From positions 64,001-107,732 of the forward strand of contig CAJNDS010000595.1 of assembly GCA_905221605.1 (NCBI GenBank): DNA of 43,732 nt, in the 5' to 3' direction. Positions 26,544 through 35,400 of this stretch are shown here, piece by piece (within the stretch, counting starts at the first letter, position 1; every line of letters starts with the position of its first letter). The stretch is from Symbiodinium natans (Eukaryota; Sar; Dinophyceae; Suessiales; Symbiodiniaceae). Position numbers and translations under genes: made by a program. The notes under the pieces are model-generated. The model was not told the origin of the DNA. It did no database searches and saw only the letters and a list, made by a program, of their open reading frames with translations.

Positions 26544-26623
26544 GTTGTCAAGGGTTTGCTTTCAGTATGAGACCTCTCGAAATTCAGCGGGGAAGCTTAC
26601 CTCTGCATGCCGACCTCTGTAAC

Positions 26624-27218
26624 TGTAAACGCTTGCGCGCGCCGGGCCAAGGCCCAGGACAGGAAAGGAGTTTTGGAAAAGGTCCAACATTCCCAAAAAA
26701 AAAGGGGGGGTCGCAGGGGGGGGGGGGTCCCACAAAGGGTCCCGGGCTTCAGGAGGTCCCAGCGAAGGTCCCTAGAAAAAGTCCCCGTGCATTTTGGAGC
26801 GCCCCCTCTGAGAGCCGCCGACAGGCGGGACCCCCCATGGCATCGGTTTGCAGCTCCTCCAAGCGATGGGGGGGGGTGGTGCGTCACAAAATTCTGCAGG
26901 CAAAAGGAGACCGGATCCGGGTCTGCACTTGTTCCAAACGCTTCTCGGCAGGAAGCCGAGGCGAATCTAGCGCGGACACTCGGACTCCTCCTGGATCGTG
27001 GCAGGATCTGCTCCAGAACAATAAATGTAAACGCTTGCGCGCAGCCGGGCCGGCCCACAGGAAAGGAGGAAAGAGGGCCTCAAGAAAAGGGGAGGGGGGG
27101 GTCCCAAGAAAGGGCCCAGGGGTCCAGGAGGGGTTTCAGGGGAAGGGTTGGGTTAGGGGGAAGGAGACCGGATCCGTGTCTGCTTGTTCCAAACGTTTCT
27201 CGGCAGGAAGCCGAGGCG
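26624..27218. repeat. Imperfect direct duplication
   Basis: Copy 1 at 26624-26963 and copy 2 at 27026-27218 share TGTAAACGCTTGCGCGC at the start, a G-rich middle with CCCAGG/GTTCAGGGG words and GGCAGGAAGCCGAGGCG at the end. Copy 1 holds an extra internal stretch of about 150 bp. Frames run through both copies, but homopolymer G runs make them unreliable. Confidence 0.75.
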
Positions 27219-27828
27219 TACACCTCGTCCTTTGAGGGGGTGCTAGATGAAACCGGGCTACCACAGATATGACTCCTTCTGGAGGGCCTTTGTCGGAACA
27301 TGCTGAGAGACCAGCTAATAGCTCACAATCTGCAACAGGAGCAGTGCAAGAGAGACCCACCAAACAACCACCCTCCTTCCACCTTCTTTTCCCTACCAGC
27401 CGAGCTGGTCTTCTTTTCCCTACCAGCGGAGCCGATCCGAAGCTTGGTGGTTGAGGAGTTCAATTTAGAGCCCCCCAAACCCCCCCAAAACCCCCTAAAC
27501 CCCCCTAACCCCCCCAAAATAAACCCCACAAACGCTTCAAGATTACCGAGCGCTTAGGCCGCCGTCATGGCCGAGGCCGGAGGATCAGGGAGAGTTTTGG
27601 GGCCTCGCAGGGCGGGGGAGCTGCATGAGGTTGGAGTTGCTCTTCGAGAGCCATGTAAAACATGCAAAAAAATCGTTTACCGAACACAAACGAGGAGCAT
27701 CCACGGTACGGCATCTGACAGTGAAGCAGTCGTTCGCACTGTGTTGCAGAGTTTGCCATCACCGAGGCAGCAGCTTTGGGCGTGCTCGAGGACAGCACGG
27801 GAGTGGTTTTGTTTCAGTTTGCTTAGGA

Positions 27829-27916
27829 CTAAACCCTAAACCCTAAACCCGAAACCCTAAACCCTAAACCCTAAACCCTAAACCCTAAACCCTACCCTAA
27901 GCCCTAAACCCTAAAG
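27829..27916. repeat. Telomere-type CCCTAAA array
   Basis: About 12 units, with CCCGAAA and CCCTAAG variants; ends 45 bp before the next exon-like segment. Confidence 0.95.
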
Positions 27917-27960
27917 CCCAGCGAGCCCGGCCATGGTGCTTCTGGGAGCCGTCCCCACAG

Positions 27961-28024
27961 GAGAAGCCGCCCGAGAAGCCGCCGGAGAAGCCGCGGGAGA
28001 AGGCGCGCTTGAATTTCAGTCTGG
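27961..28024 (+). CDS. Exon-like segment, EKPP repeat
   Basis: After acceptor GTCCCCACAG the frame reads EKPPEKPPEKPREKARLNF, a Glu-Lys-Pro-Pro tandem. Its end is uncertain because the following bases run straight into CCCTAAA repeat. Confidence 0.45.
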
Positions 28025-28027
28025 ACT

Positions 28028-28106
28028 CTAAACCCTAAACCCTAAACCCCAAACCCTAAACCCTAAACCCCAAACCCTAAACCCTAAACCCTAAACCCTA
28101 AACCCA
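28028..28106. repeat. Telomere-type CCCTAAA array
   Basis: About 11 units with CCCCAAA variants. Confidence 0.95.
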
Positions 28107-28152
28107 TCATCCTATATCAACAGCCCTGGAACGATGCCGGAAGCCCCGCCAG

Positions 28153-28217
28153 GTTCAAGCGGCCCCTCCCGTTGCCGAGCCACGCTCGCCGGGGCTCCCA
28201 TCTCACCAACATTGGGG
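28153..28217 (+). CDS. Exon-like segment, Pro-rich
   Basis: After acceptor CCCGCCAG the frame reads VQAAPPVAEPRSPGLPSHQ. The donor would be the first GTTTAG of the TTTAGGG array at 28218. Upstream lies a CCCTAAA array. Confidence 0.4.
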
Positions 28218-28301
28218 GTTTAGGGTTTAGGGTTTAGGGCTTTAGGGTTTAGGGCTTTAGGGTTTAGGGTTTAGGGCTTTAGGGTTTAGGGTTTAGGGTT
28301 C
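28218..28301. repeat. TTTAGGG array
   Basis: About 11 units, several with GCTTTAGGG; opposite orientation to 28028-28106. Confidence 0.95.
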
Positions 28302-28582
28302 TGAGTGGGACGGCTCACAATATCTCACCTGATCTCACATGTCCTCACATGCAAGGTGCAGAGACTTTGAGGACAGCGTCTTCCACCTGCATCCTCCGTG
28401 CAAAACTGGATCCTTTAGGACCCTGCAAAGAAGTCCCAGAAGAACCAGCGGACTGAGGTGTTGCGGAGCCCCCAGAAAGCCCCCAAAAAAAGACGTCGTG
28501 AGGCCGGAAGAGCCCTCTCCTTCCACCGAGGAGGCCTGGGCTTGTAAGGCTTTTCAGCCAAAAGTGGGTACTCTGAGCTTCG

Positions 28583-28692
28583 AAACCCTAAACCCTAAAC
28601 CCTAAACCCTAAACCCTGAACCCTCAACCCTAAACCCTAAACCCTAAACCCCAAACCCCAAACCCCAAACCCCAAACCCTAAACCCTAAACC
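28583..28692. repeat. Telomere-type CCCTAAA array
   Basis: About 16 units with a run of four CCCCAAA; ends 11 bases before the acceptor of the exon 28704-28782. Confidence 0.95.
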
Positions 28693-28703
28693 TACACATC
28701 CAG

Positions 28704-28782
28704 GAGGCGGGCCGCCGGAAGCACAAGAAGAAGCACAAGCACAAGAGCGAGCGCCCCGAGCTTCGGGAAAAGGAGCTGCTTG
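28704..28782 (+). CDS. Exon, Lys/His-rich nuclear-type segment
   Basis: Between acceptor CACATCCAG and a donor that is the first GTTTAG of a telomere-type array (28783). It encodes EAGRRKHKKKHKHKSERPEL and then REKELL, a composition common in nuclear speckle and RNA-processing proteins. It ends in phase 1 and joins in frame to the next exon at 28854. Confidence 0.55.
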
Positions 28783-28853
28783 GTTTAGGGTTTAGGGTTT
28801 AGGGTTCAGGGTTTAGGGTTTAGGGTTTAAGGTTTAGGGTTTAGGTTCGAGAG
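28783..28853 (+). repeat. Intron made largely of TTTAGGG repeats
   Basis: The inferred 71-bp intron begins GTTTAGGG, continues for about nine units and ends TTCGAGAG. Phase is conserved between the flanking exons. Confidence 0.5.
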
Positions 28854-28962
28854 TAGATCCCAGACCGATGGCCCAGAAGCGAAGTAACTTCACACTCCCC
28901 AACCGGGGCTTGAAGACCTTGAGCTGCAACGGCGGGGAAAGAACGGGCGCACCAAATGAAGG
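28854..28962 (+). CDS. Exon following 28704-28782
   Basis: In frame with the previous exon it encodes DPRPMAQKRSNFTLPNRG, then LKTLSCNGGERTGAPNE. It ends at GG followed by GTTTAGGG. No domain recognised. The likely gene is a basic, disordered nuclear protein whose earlier exons may include the islands at 22322, 27961 and 28153. Confidence 0.45.
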
Positions 28963-29069
28963 GTTTAGGGTTTAGGGTTTAGGGTTTAGGGTTTAGGGTT
29001 TAGGGTTTAGGGTTTAGGGTTTAGGGTTTAGGGTTTAGGGTTTAGGGTTTAGGGTTTAGGGTTTAGGGT
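28963..29069. repeat. Pure TTTAGGG array, possible intron
   Basis: Fifteen perfect units. The array begins with GT (GTTTAGGG) and its last unit offers TTTAG, so the repeat itself supplies GT and AG ends for an intron between the exon ending 28962 and the open frame that follows. Confidence 0.9.
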
Positions 29070-29108
29070 CCCCCGATCACCTGCTGGATGGCCTGAAAAG
29101 GGTTTGAG

Positions 29109-29153
29109 GAGAAAACGAACATTGCCACTGGTGGTTACAACCTGTCAGAGCTA
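29109..29153 (+). CDS. Short exon-like segment
   Basis: Frame KTNIATGGYNLSELW ending at a donor-like GTGACG. No family recognised. Confidence 0.35.
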
Positions 29154-29159
29154 TGGTGA

Positions 29160-29647
29160 CGACTGCTAATCCCATGAGCTTCATCGGGCTTCAGAGGGGA
29201 CATGGTGTTGAGTAATCTAGTTTTTGTCGTTTGGGGCCGATGGGATTCTGGATGTTTGAAGTTCATTTTTCGGACATGTCCCCTGGGCAAGGATAGGCGG
29301 AGGCATGAATGGCTCCGATGTTCAGAAGTACTCTTGTGCATTCAGTTGCAAGATTCACTTCATTTCCTTAGGCTTTCTTGGTACCCCAAGTAAGCCCCGA
29401 ATCTGACTCCACCAAGCCTGACCTGCGTGTGTTTCGGGCAGGGAGGAAGGATGTTGTTGGCTGAGCGCTTTTGGTGTCTTGCGCCAAGGCAAGCGCCACC
29501 AGTCGGAGCTTCCAGGTGGGCCCCTGATGGGCGGAAAAGGCGAAGCATACAAGGGCCAAGCCGTATCTTCCAGAGGAGTGGTTTGCAGGATGCTGTCAGT
29601 CCCAGCTAAGCACCTCTGAGTGTTTTTGATTCTCCAACATGTGCCAG
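29160..29647. other. Stretch without a confident gene
   Basis: One + strand frame ending at a TAA near 29609 (APDGRKRRSIQGPSRIFQRS and onward) looks coding; competing frames on the - strand cover the same bases, so it is only noted. Confidence 0.3.
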
Positions 29648-29779
29648 GCGAGATCTCTGCCGAGGGTGCCAGCGAGCCATCGCCCGCGCGGGGACCAAGG
29701 GGATTGAGCGAAGTTTGGGCCTTCGGGCCCTGCGCGCTCAGCCTGAGTCCGATGCGACGGATCCAGCTTTTCGAACATG
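29648..29779 (+). CDS. Exon-like segment with consensus donor
   Basis: Between acceptor TGTGCCAG and donor GTAGGC at 29780. Two frames are open; one carries a Cys pair (RDLCRGCQRAIARAGTKG), the other reads EISAEGASEPSPARGPRG. A CTCTCTCT tract follows within the intron. Confidence 0.4.
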
Positions 29780-30170
29780 GTAGGCTCCCCCCTCTCTCTC
29801 TCTCTCAATCTCTATTTCTTTCTCTTTCTCCTTACGGAATCCACTTCTCCAGGACCCCAGCCGAGTGTAAATCTCACCGCGCCGAGCCTCATGTGCGGAG
29901 GTCCATGTCGACTTTGGCAAAGCCAGGCGCGCCGGTCTAGATTGCCTGAACCCACAGCATGTGCCGTTGCGACTCCGCCTAGCCAAGGTCGCAAAGTAAT
30001 CTGATCTGGCACCCTGCACCCCCCCCCCCACTGCAGCCGGCCCCATTCAATCTCGGAAAATTCTGGTATATGCGCATATGTCTGCACCATTTGCACGGCT
30101 CTAGTGGCTCTAGTGCTTCAGGTTCTGAGCTTTGCACCCACCCCGCCTCCTGCCCCCTCTTCCCTGCCAG

Positions 30171-31149
30171 ACGAGCAAATCTGTAGTCAACTCAACTTCG
30201 ATGCAGTTGGGATGGCGGCTTCGACGGCTGCCCCATGGCTGAAACTTTGGACAGCGCAGGCATTCCGAGAAGCCAAGTTCGAAAAAAAAGAACCAGCGCT
30301 GCGCCTGCAGAACAGAGGCGTCGCGCAGGCAAGTCCGAAGCCCCACACGTTTCCAGCGCCAAGGGGGCTCGCCTCCCGCGGAACCCTCCGCGCCATCGGT
30401 GCGAGACCCTGCCTTGCTTGGGGCCTTTTCAATAAGTGGGGATGCGCGTGGTGTATGTGGGTGCGTGGGCCCTTGAGCTCTTTGTTTGCAGGTTTCTGGA
30501 ACTCCCGCGCATTTTTTTCGGCATGTTGCAGAGGGTCGAGGTTCAGAGTTGTCAAGTATTTGAAGGCATCGCACCTGGTCTCGAGGCTACGAGAAGGAGA
30601 GCAGCAGGTCTTGTGGTACTCGTGTGAGGCCATGGCGTGAGGATCCTATAGGGGGGGATGGCCCGCATGCCGACCAGCCCAATATGTGAGCATTTTGTGT
30701 GTTTTCCTGTCAGCCAACCTGTTGATACATGGCCGGAACCCCTTATATACCCCAAAATACTTTCTAAGCCTTTTAAAGAAACCCCAAAAGGGTACCCCTA
30801 TTTTCGGAAACCCCCATATCTGTTCCATGCTGATACCGTGCCCACAGAACGCCTCGCAGCTTTTGCAGCCAGCTCGCCGGAGGTAAGTTGACCTGTCCCA
30901 GGCCATTTAGGGCCCCGGATCTCAGGGCAAGATCCTGTTGTCACCACTCTTTTGCAGATGCTTCTTTCGCTCTCCAACTTTTGCCTCCAGAGCAAATTAG
31001 AGCTGACTCAGAGCCATGTGGGCCATGACGAGGATGCTGAGGCCGGGCATCCTTTCAGGCAGCGAAGTTGCAAGCTCTTGTTTTGTTCGAGCGGCCGCAG
31101 AACAGATGGTGGGTCTCTTTAGCGATCTTGGCTTGACTCTTCAGGCACT
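30171..31149 (+). CDS. Cluster of exon-like segments, unrecognised gene
   Basis: Candidate exons: 30171-30328 (acceptor CCCTGCCAG; GC donor); 30532-30623 (acceptor TGTTGCAG, donor GTGAGG) encoding FRVVKYLKASHLVSRLREGE; 30848-30882 (acceptor CCCACAG, perfect donor GTAAGT) encoding RLAAFAASSPE; 30958 to about 31070 (acceptor TTTTGCAG) encoding MLLSLSNFCLQSKLELTQS; 31101-31149 (acceptor CGGCCGCAG, donor GTGAGTACC) encoding QMVGLFSDLGLTLQAL. Splice signals and helical, charged composition support coding, but the joins were not all phased and no family is recognised. A dispersed repeat (30745-30835) lies in one intron. These exons may belong to the same transcription unit as the HAD hydrolase downstream. 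Confidence 0.4.
30745..30835 (-). repeat. Dispersed repeat, inverted copy
   Basis: Its complement matches 38622-38725 over ATATGGGGGTTTCCGAAA and GGGGTACC, and partly over the TATTTTGGGG block; related to 22629-22735. Confidence 0.55.
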
Positions 31150-31174
31150 GTGAGTACCGCATAAACCCCTCTGC

Positions 31175-31199
31175 TCACCCCCCCCCCCCCCCCCCCCCC
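31175..31199. repeat. C homopolymer
   Basis: About 22 consecutive C; length is probably unreliable. Confidence 0.9.
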
Positions 31200-31315
31200 A
31201 AAGAGAAGCAAAACGCAAAGTGGGCTAAGGTCAGGGCATGGGTTGCCTGGACCCACCATGGTTTTCGTATTCAGACCGAATCAGGTTTGCCTTTGCTGCC
31301 ACCCCTAAGCCGTAG

Positions 31316-31436
31316 AAACCCTGTAAACTTCACCCAGCCGCTGGCCTATTTCTTGAAGCCTTTCCCCCTCCAAGTCGCAGAGTTTGTGGCCAGAGGCTTC
31401 CCGCAGCCGCTGGCCATGCGCTCGCTGGCGACTCAG
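31316..31436 (+). CDS. Exon-like segment, well-formed globular sequence
   Basis: Forty codons between acceptor GCCGTAG and donor GTCTTC. It encodes NFTQPLAYFLKPFPLQVAEF and then VARGFPQPLAMRSLATQ, with an amphipathic pattern unlike the low-complexity exons elsewhere. No family recognised. The intron that follows starts with GTCTTCGGTTTAGGG. Confidence 0.5.
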
Positions 31437-31745
31437 GTCTTCGGTTTAGGGTTTTAGGGTCTGTAGGAGCAACCTTGGAGGATACAGACACAAGAGCCTC
31501 AGGGCTTGTGAAGGCAGGCTGAACGCCATGAGAAGCTCGGAGACAGCTCTTGGACACGAATAAGGACTTCGATGAAACCGTTTCAAGCTTTTCGGCACCT
31601 GCTCGTCGCCTTGTGACCGCAAAAAACTCTGCACAGCGCGTACCGCAGTCGCTTCCGTCGCCGCGCAGCTTGTGTCTACTCATATTTTTCTGCCTACTCA
31701 CGAACATATGTCAGCACGCCACCCAGCGGTCCCACAATGATCCCC

Positions 31746-31823
31746 CACGATTGCCAAAGAGTCTCCCGAGAAGTTTAAGCGACCCCGAGGCTCGACGGCC
31801 GCCCCGTTGCCGCTACCTTTCCG
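31746..31823 (+). CDS. Exon-like segment, basic and Pro-rich
   Basis: One frame reads IAKESPEKFKRPRGSTAAPL and on to PLPFREGG before a TGA; a GC donor after CGAGAAG is possible. Boundaries uncertain. Confidence 0.3.
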
Positions 31824-32012
31824 AGAAGGCGGCTGAAGATTGTGCGTTCTCTTTTCCAGTTCGGGGTGCGGGGGGCCCCTGGGTGGCGGCTGGCCTTTCA
31901 TCAGCTCCATCCCTCTTCCCCAATGCTCAACTGCAGAACCCGAAGCTTTTATACTCAGTACATCTTGGAGCCACCCCCCCCCCCCCTTAGCCTTAGCCGC
32001 AGCCGGTTCCAG

Positions 32013-32098
32013 GCCGCATCCTATCAGCCCATCACGCTCAGCCCGACCATGCTGCGGAAGGCCCTCCCCGGGGCTTCTTTTGCGGGGAGGGCTTCGCG
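32013..32098 (+). CDS. Exon-like segment
   Basis: After acceptor GGTTCCAG the frame reads AASYQPITLSPTMLRKALPG and then ASFAGRAS. Coding-like but not recognised. Confidence 0.35.
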
Positions 32099-32401
32099 TT
32101 GATGACTTGAGGGTGTCATTGAGGGTTTCAGGAGGTTTCAGGGTGTTGTTGACACTACCGGCTTCGCAAGGTCTTTAGGCTTTGAAGCATCTCTGCCGCC
32201 GCGGAGCCTGGAAAGCAATGCACGGAGGTGGAAGGCCAGAAGGCCAGGTGTAGGTGGAGGTAGCAGCACCCCTCCTTTGATGTATGCGCTCCCTTCGTGG
32301 TGCCACATCCTCAGCCCAAGAGCATCCAGGATGCCCATTCAAAGTGCCAGAGACTTGCGCAGCCCGGGTGGTGAACCGTTTTTCCAAAGCCAACGCTGAA
32401 G

Positions 32402-35400
32402 TCTGCGGAAGCCAGTGAAGCCGGAGGCGACCCGGACGCTGCTCAACGACATTGACCTGGTCGTCTATGACATGGCCGGGACGACGGTGCAGGACACTTT
32501 TTTGCCATTTGTGCCTGCTGGCGGAGGGCTGAGCTGTGGGGATGTGCTTCTCGTTTTCACCACGGTCTCTGCTGCGGCATCTGCAGCAGCACTTCATGCA
32601 CGCGAGATGTGTGGGGCAGGAGGGCGGCATTGTCTACAAGACCCTGCAGTTGGCAATGCGTGGCTTGGACTTGGGCACGAGAAAGAATCAGGCCAATTAG
32701 GCCTCTGGCTTCTGGCTCTGGGTTGTCCTATTCTGGGCCCCGACATGTGCAGACGAGCCGAGCAAGCCACTAGAGGCCTTGTAACTGGAGCTTGTTCAAG
32801 CATGCAGCATGCCGAGGTGAAGATGGCCTTCAGGTGTCAGACGAGGACATGCGCCTCGGCTCGCCAGCAGTGAGTCGTCTTTACCCGCCTTGGTCGCTGT
32901 TGCCGCCTTGCCGGCTCTTGTAGCAAGAACATTGGATTCGGGATCCACAAGCGTGATTCGCGAACAGAGGGTATCGGCATGCTTTTTGGACACTGGGGGT
33001 CAAGGTTTTGGGATTTTCGCGTTGTCTGGACAAGGCATGAGAGGAACACAGGCGCGAGGCGCTAGAAAGCGGGCCCCAGCGCTCTTAAGTTAAGCCTTTT
33101 GCGCCCTCAAGCTTCTTCAGTCACCCCAAACGAAACAGGCCTCTAGCCCCCCAAACCGAAACAGGTAGGTACACGACCTTTGAACATATGACGGCCTTAT
33201 GCGTGGAGAACAGAGCAACAAGTTGCCTTCGGTGCAGATGTTCTTGTTACCCTTGTGGTTGCCTAAGGGGGCTTGGGGGTCACGGTTTCGCCCGCCGAGG
33301 CATCCCTGGCATGGCGCTGCTCGTCTGGAAAGCTCCAAGAAAGCTGCAGCTTATAGGGTGGCATTTTTAGGTTTAACATCAGCCTAGCCGGCCTGGAACA
33401 CGTCGGATCAACTCTCTGCGCAACTTCTTGGGGGGGGCAAAATCCGAGTGCATACGACTCCTCAGCACCATCAGCGCAGAGTGAGGCGAAGAAGGAGGCC
33501 GTGATCGAGCACTTCGCGCTGAAGGTTCGGAAGCCCCCTAAACCCTAAACCCTAAACCCTAAACCCTGAACCCTAAACCCTAAACCCTAAACCCTAAACC
33601 CTAAACCCTAAACCCTAAACCCTAAACCCTAGACCCTAGACCCTAAACCCTAAACCCTAAACCCTAAACCCCAAACCCCAAACCCTAAATCCTAAATTCT
33701 AAACCCTAAACCCTAAGGGCCCTGCGACATCGGAAGAGACCAGCTGTTGGGCACCCGAGGCAGGAACTCCGCCAGATGACATCACGGAGCGCGTGACGCG
33801 CGTGGGGGAATGGCCGCCTGCCTGAATCTTTGGGGTTTCGGGTTTAGGGTTTAGGGGTTCAAGATGCTTTTTGCCCCAAGTTGTCGGTGTGGGGTTGGGG
33901 TCGTGCAAGGCTATCTTCCGAGCATCCCTGGAAGAGCCGCGCAGGGAATCTCGAAGTGTATCCCTGCAGTGCCCACTCCCCTGAGCCCCTTCGATTCGAA
34001 GTGAAGAAAACACTATTTTTGGTGGTGGAGAGGGGGAGGGGCGTCCGACATCGAACTCAATCTCGGTACCTAAGGTGGGTGAGCACTTACTTCTGTTGTT
34101 TGTAAGAACATCGCGCGCATTATGGCTAAGTCAAGCATGGTGGCCAGCATGCTGGGCCTATGAGCTGAAGGGTTCAGGACTTGGGGGCTAAGGGAGGGAT
34201 TTCCAGTCTACATCTGGCACGGACGTCGTTATGCAAGCAGATCCTGAGCGCTTCAACGAAGCCCTGATCGCATCCGGAATGCAGGTTCGTCAACGCCATC
34301 GATGATGCCTACTTCAACGAGGCTTCAGCCACAGCCCTACCCTTCTGGTGCGTAAGGTGGGTGGCCATATGACATTCTGAGATACTCCCCAGAAGCAGCG
34401 TGTAGAGACCGATTGAGTCATTAGATTTGGGAGCTATTTGGGGCACTCCTTTGATAAGGAATACGCGCGTGCAGGCAGTCAAACACCCGCACGCGCATAC
34501 AACCCACACACCCCCACACCCACACACCCACACAAATATAGGTTTACATGTACATATACATGCACATGCATAGACATAAGCACGTGTATATGTATACACA
34601 CACACAGGCATATCCTAATACCTACAGAGACCAATGCATTCTCTGTGCACTGTAAGGCTGCAAGCCCTAATGCACCGGCCATGCCCATATCTCGGCCCCA
34701 ATAAAGTGAGGCGATCGACCACATCGACATTGGCCTCCTGGGCTACTTCAGGCCCCGGCAAAACCCATCACAAAGCTTCTTCCGAAGTTCTTGAGTGCTC
34801 CTGGAACCCAAAAGCCCCTAAACCCTTTTCCTAAACCCTAAACCCTAATCCGTAAACCCGAACCCCTAAACCCTAAACCCTAAACCCTAAACCCTAAACC
34901 CTAAACCCTAAACCCTAAACCCTAAACCCTAAACCCTAAACCCTAAACCCTCAAGACAAAATAAATAGAAATTGTACGTGGCCTCATTCTGAATTTTCCA
35001 AGATACTTGTCTAAACAGCTGACAAACAGAGTTTAAGTAAATTAATCCAAGCGGGAAGCCGGGCGGCCAAATGTTCAATTTACTTTAACCTCTGGGGCCT
35101 TGCCGGGTCCCGGCGCAAACCAAAGCCCAAATCGCCTCCCAAAATTGGCTTCCAAATATTGGCTTCCAATTGCTTCCCAAAGCCCAAAATTGGCTTCCCA
35201 AAGCCCAAAATTGGCTCCCAAAGCCCAAAACTGGCTCCCAATGCCCAAATTTGGCTCCCAAAGCCCAAAATTGGCTGCCAACGCCAAAGCACAAAATTGA
35301 CTCCCAAAGCCCAACATTGCCTTCCCAAAGCCCAAAACCCAAATTAGCTTCCAAAGCCAAAAATTGGCTCTCAAAGCCCAAAACAGGCTCCCAAAAGACC

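Noticed and set aside
32175-32630. A 151-codon - strand frame
   Set aside because: It is antisense to the first two exons of the HAD gene, which match a known family on the + strand.
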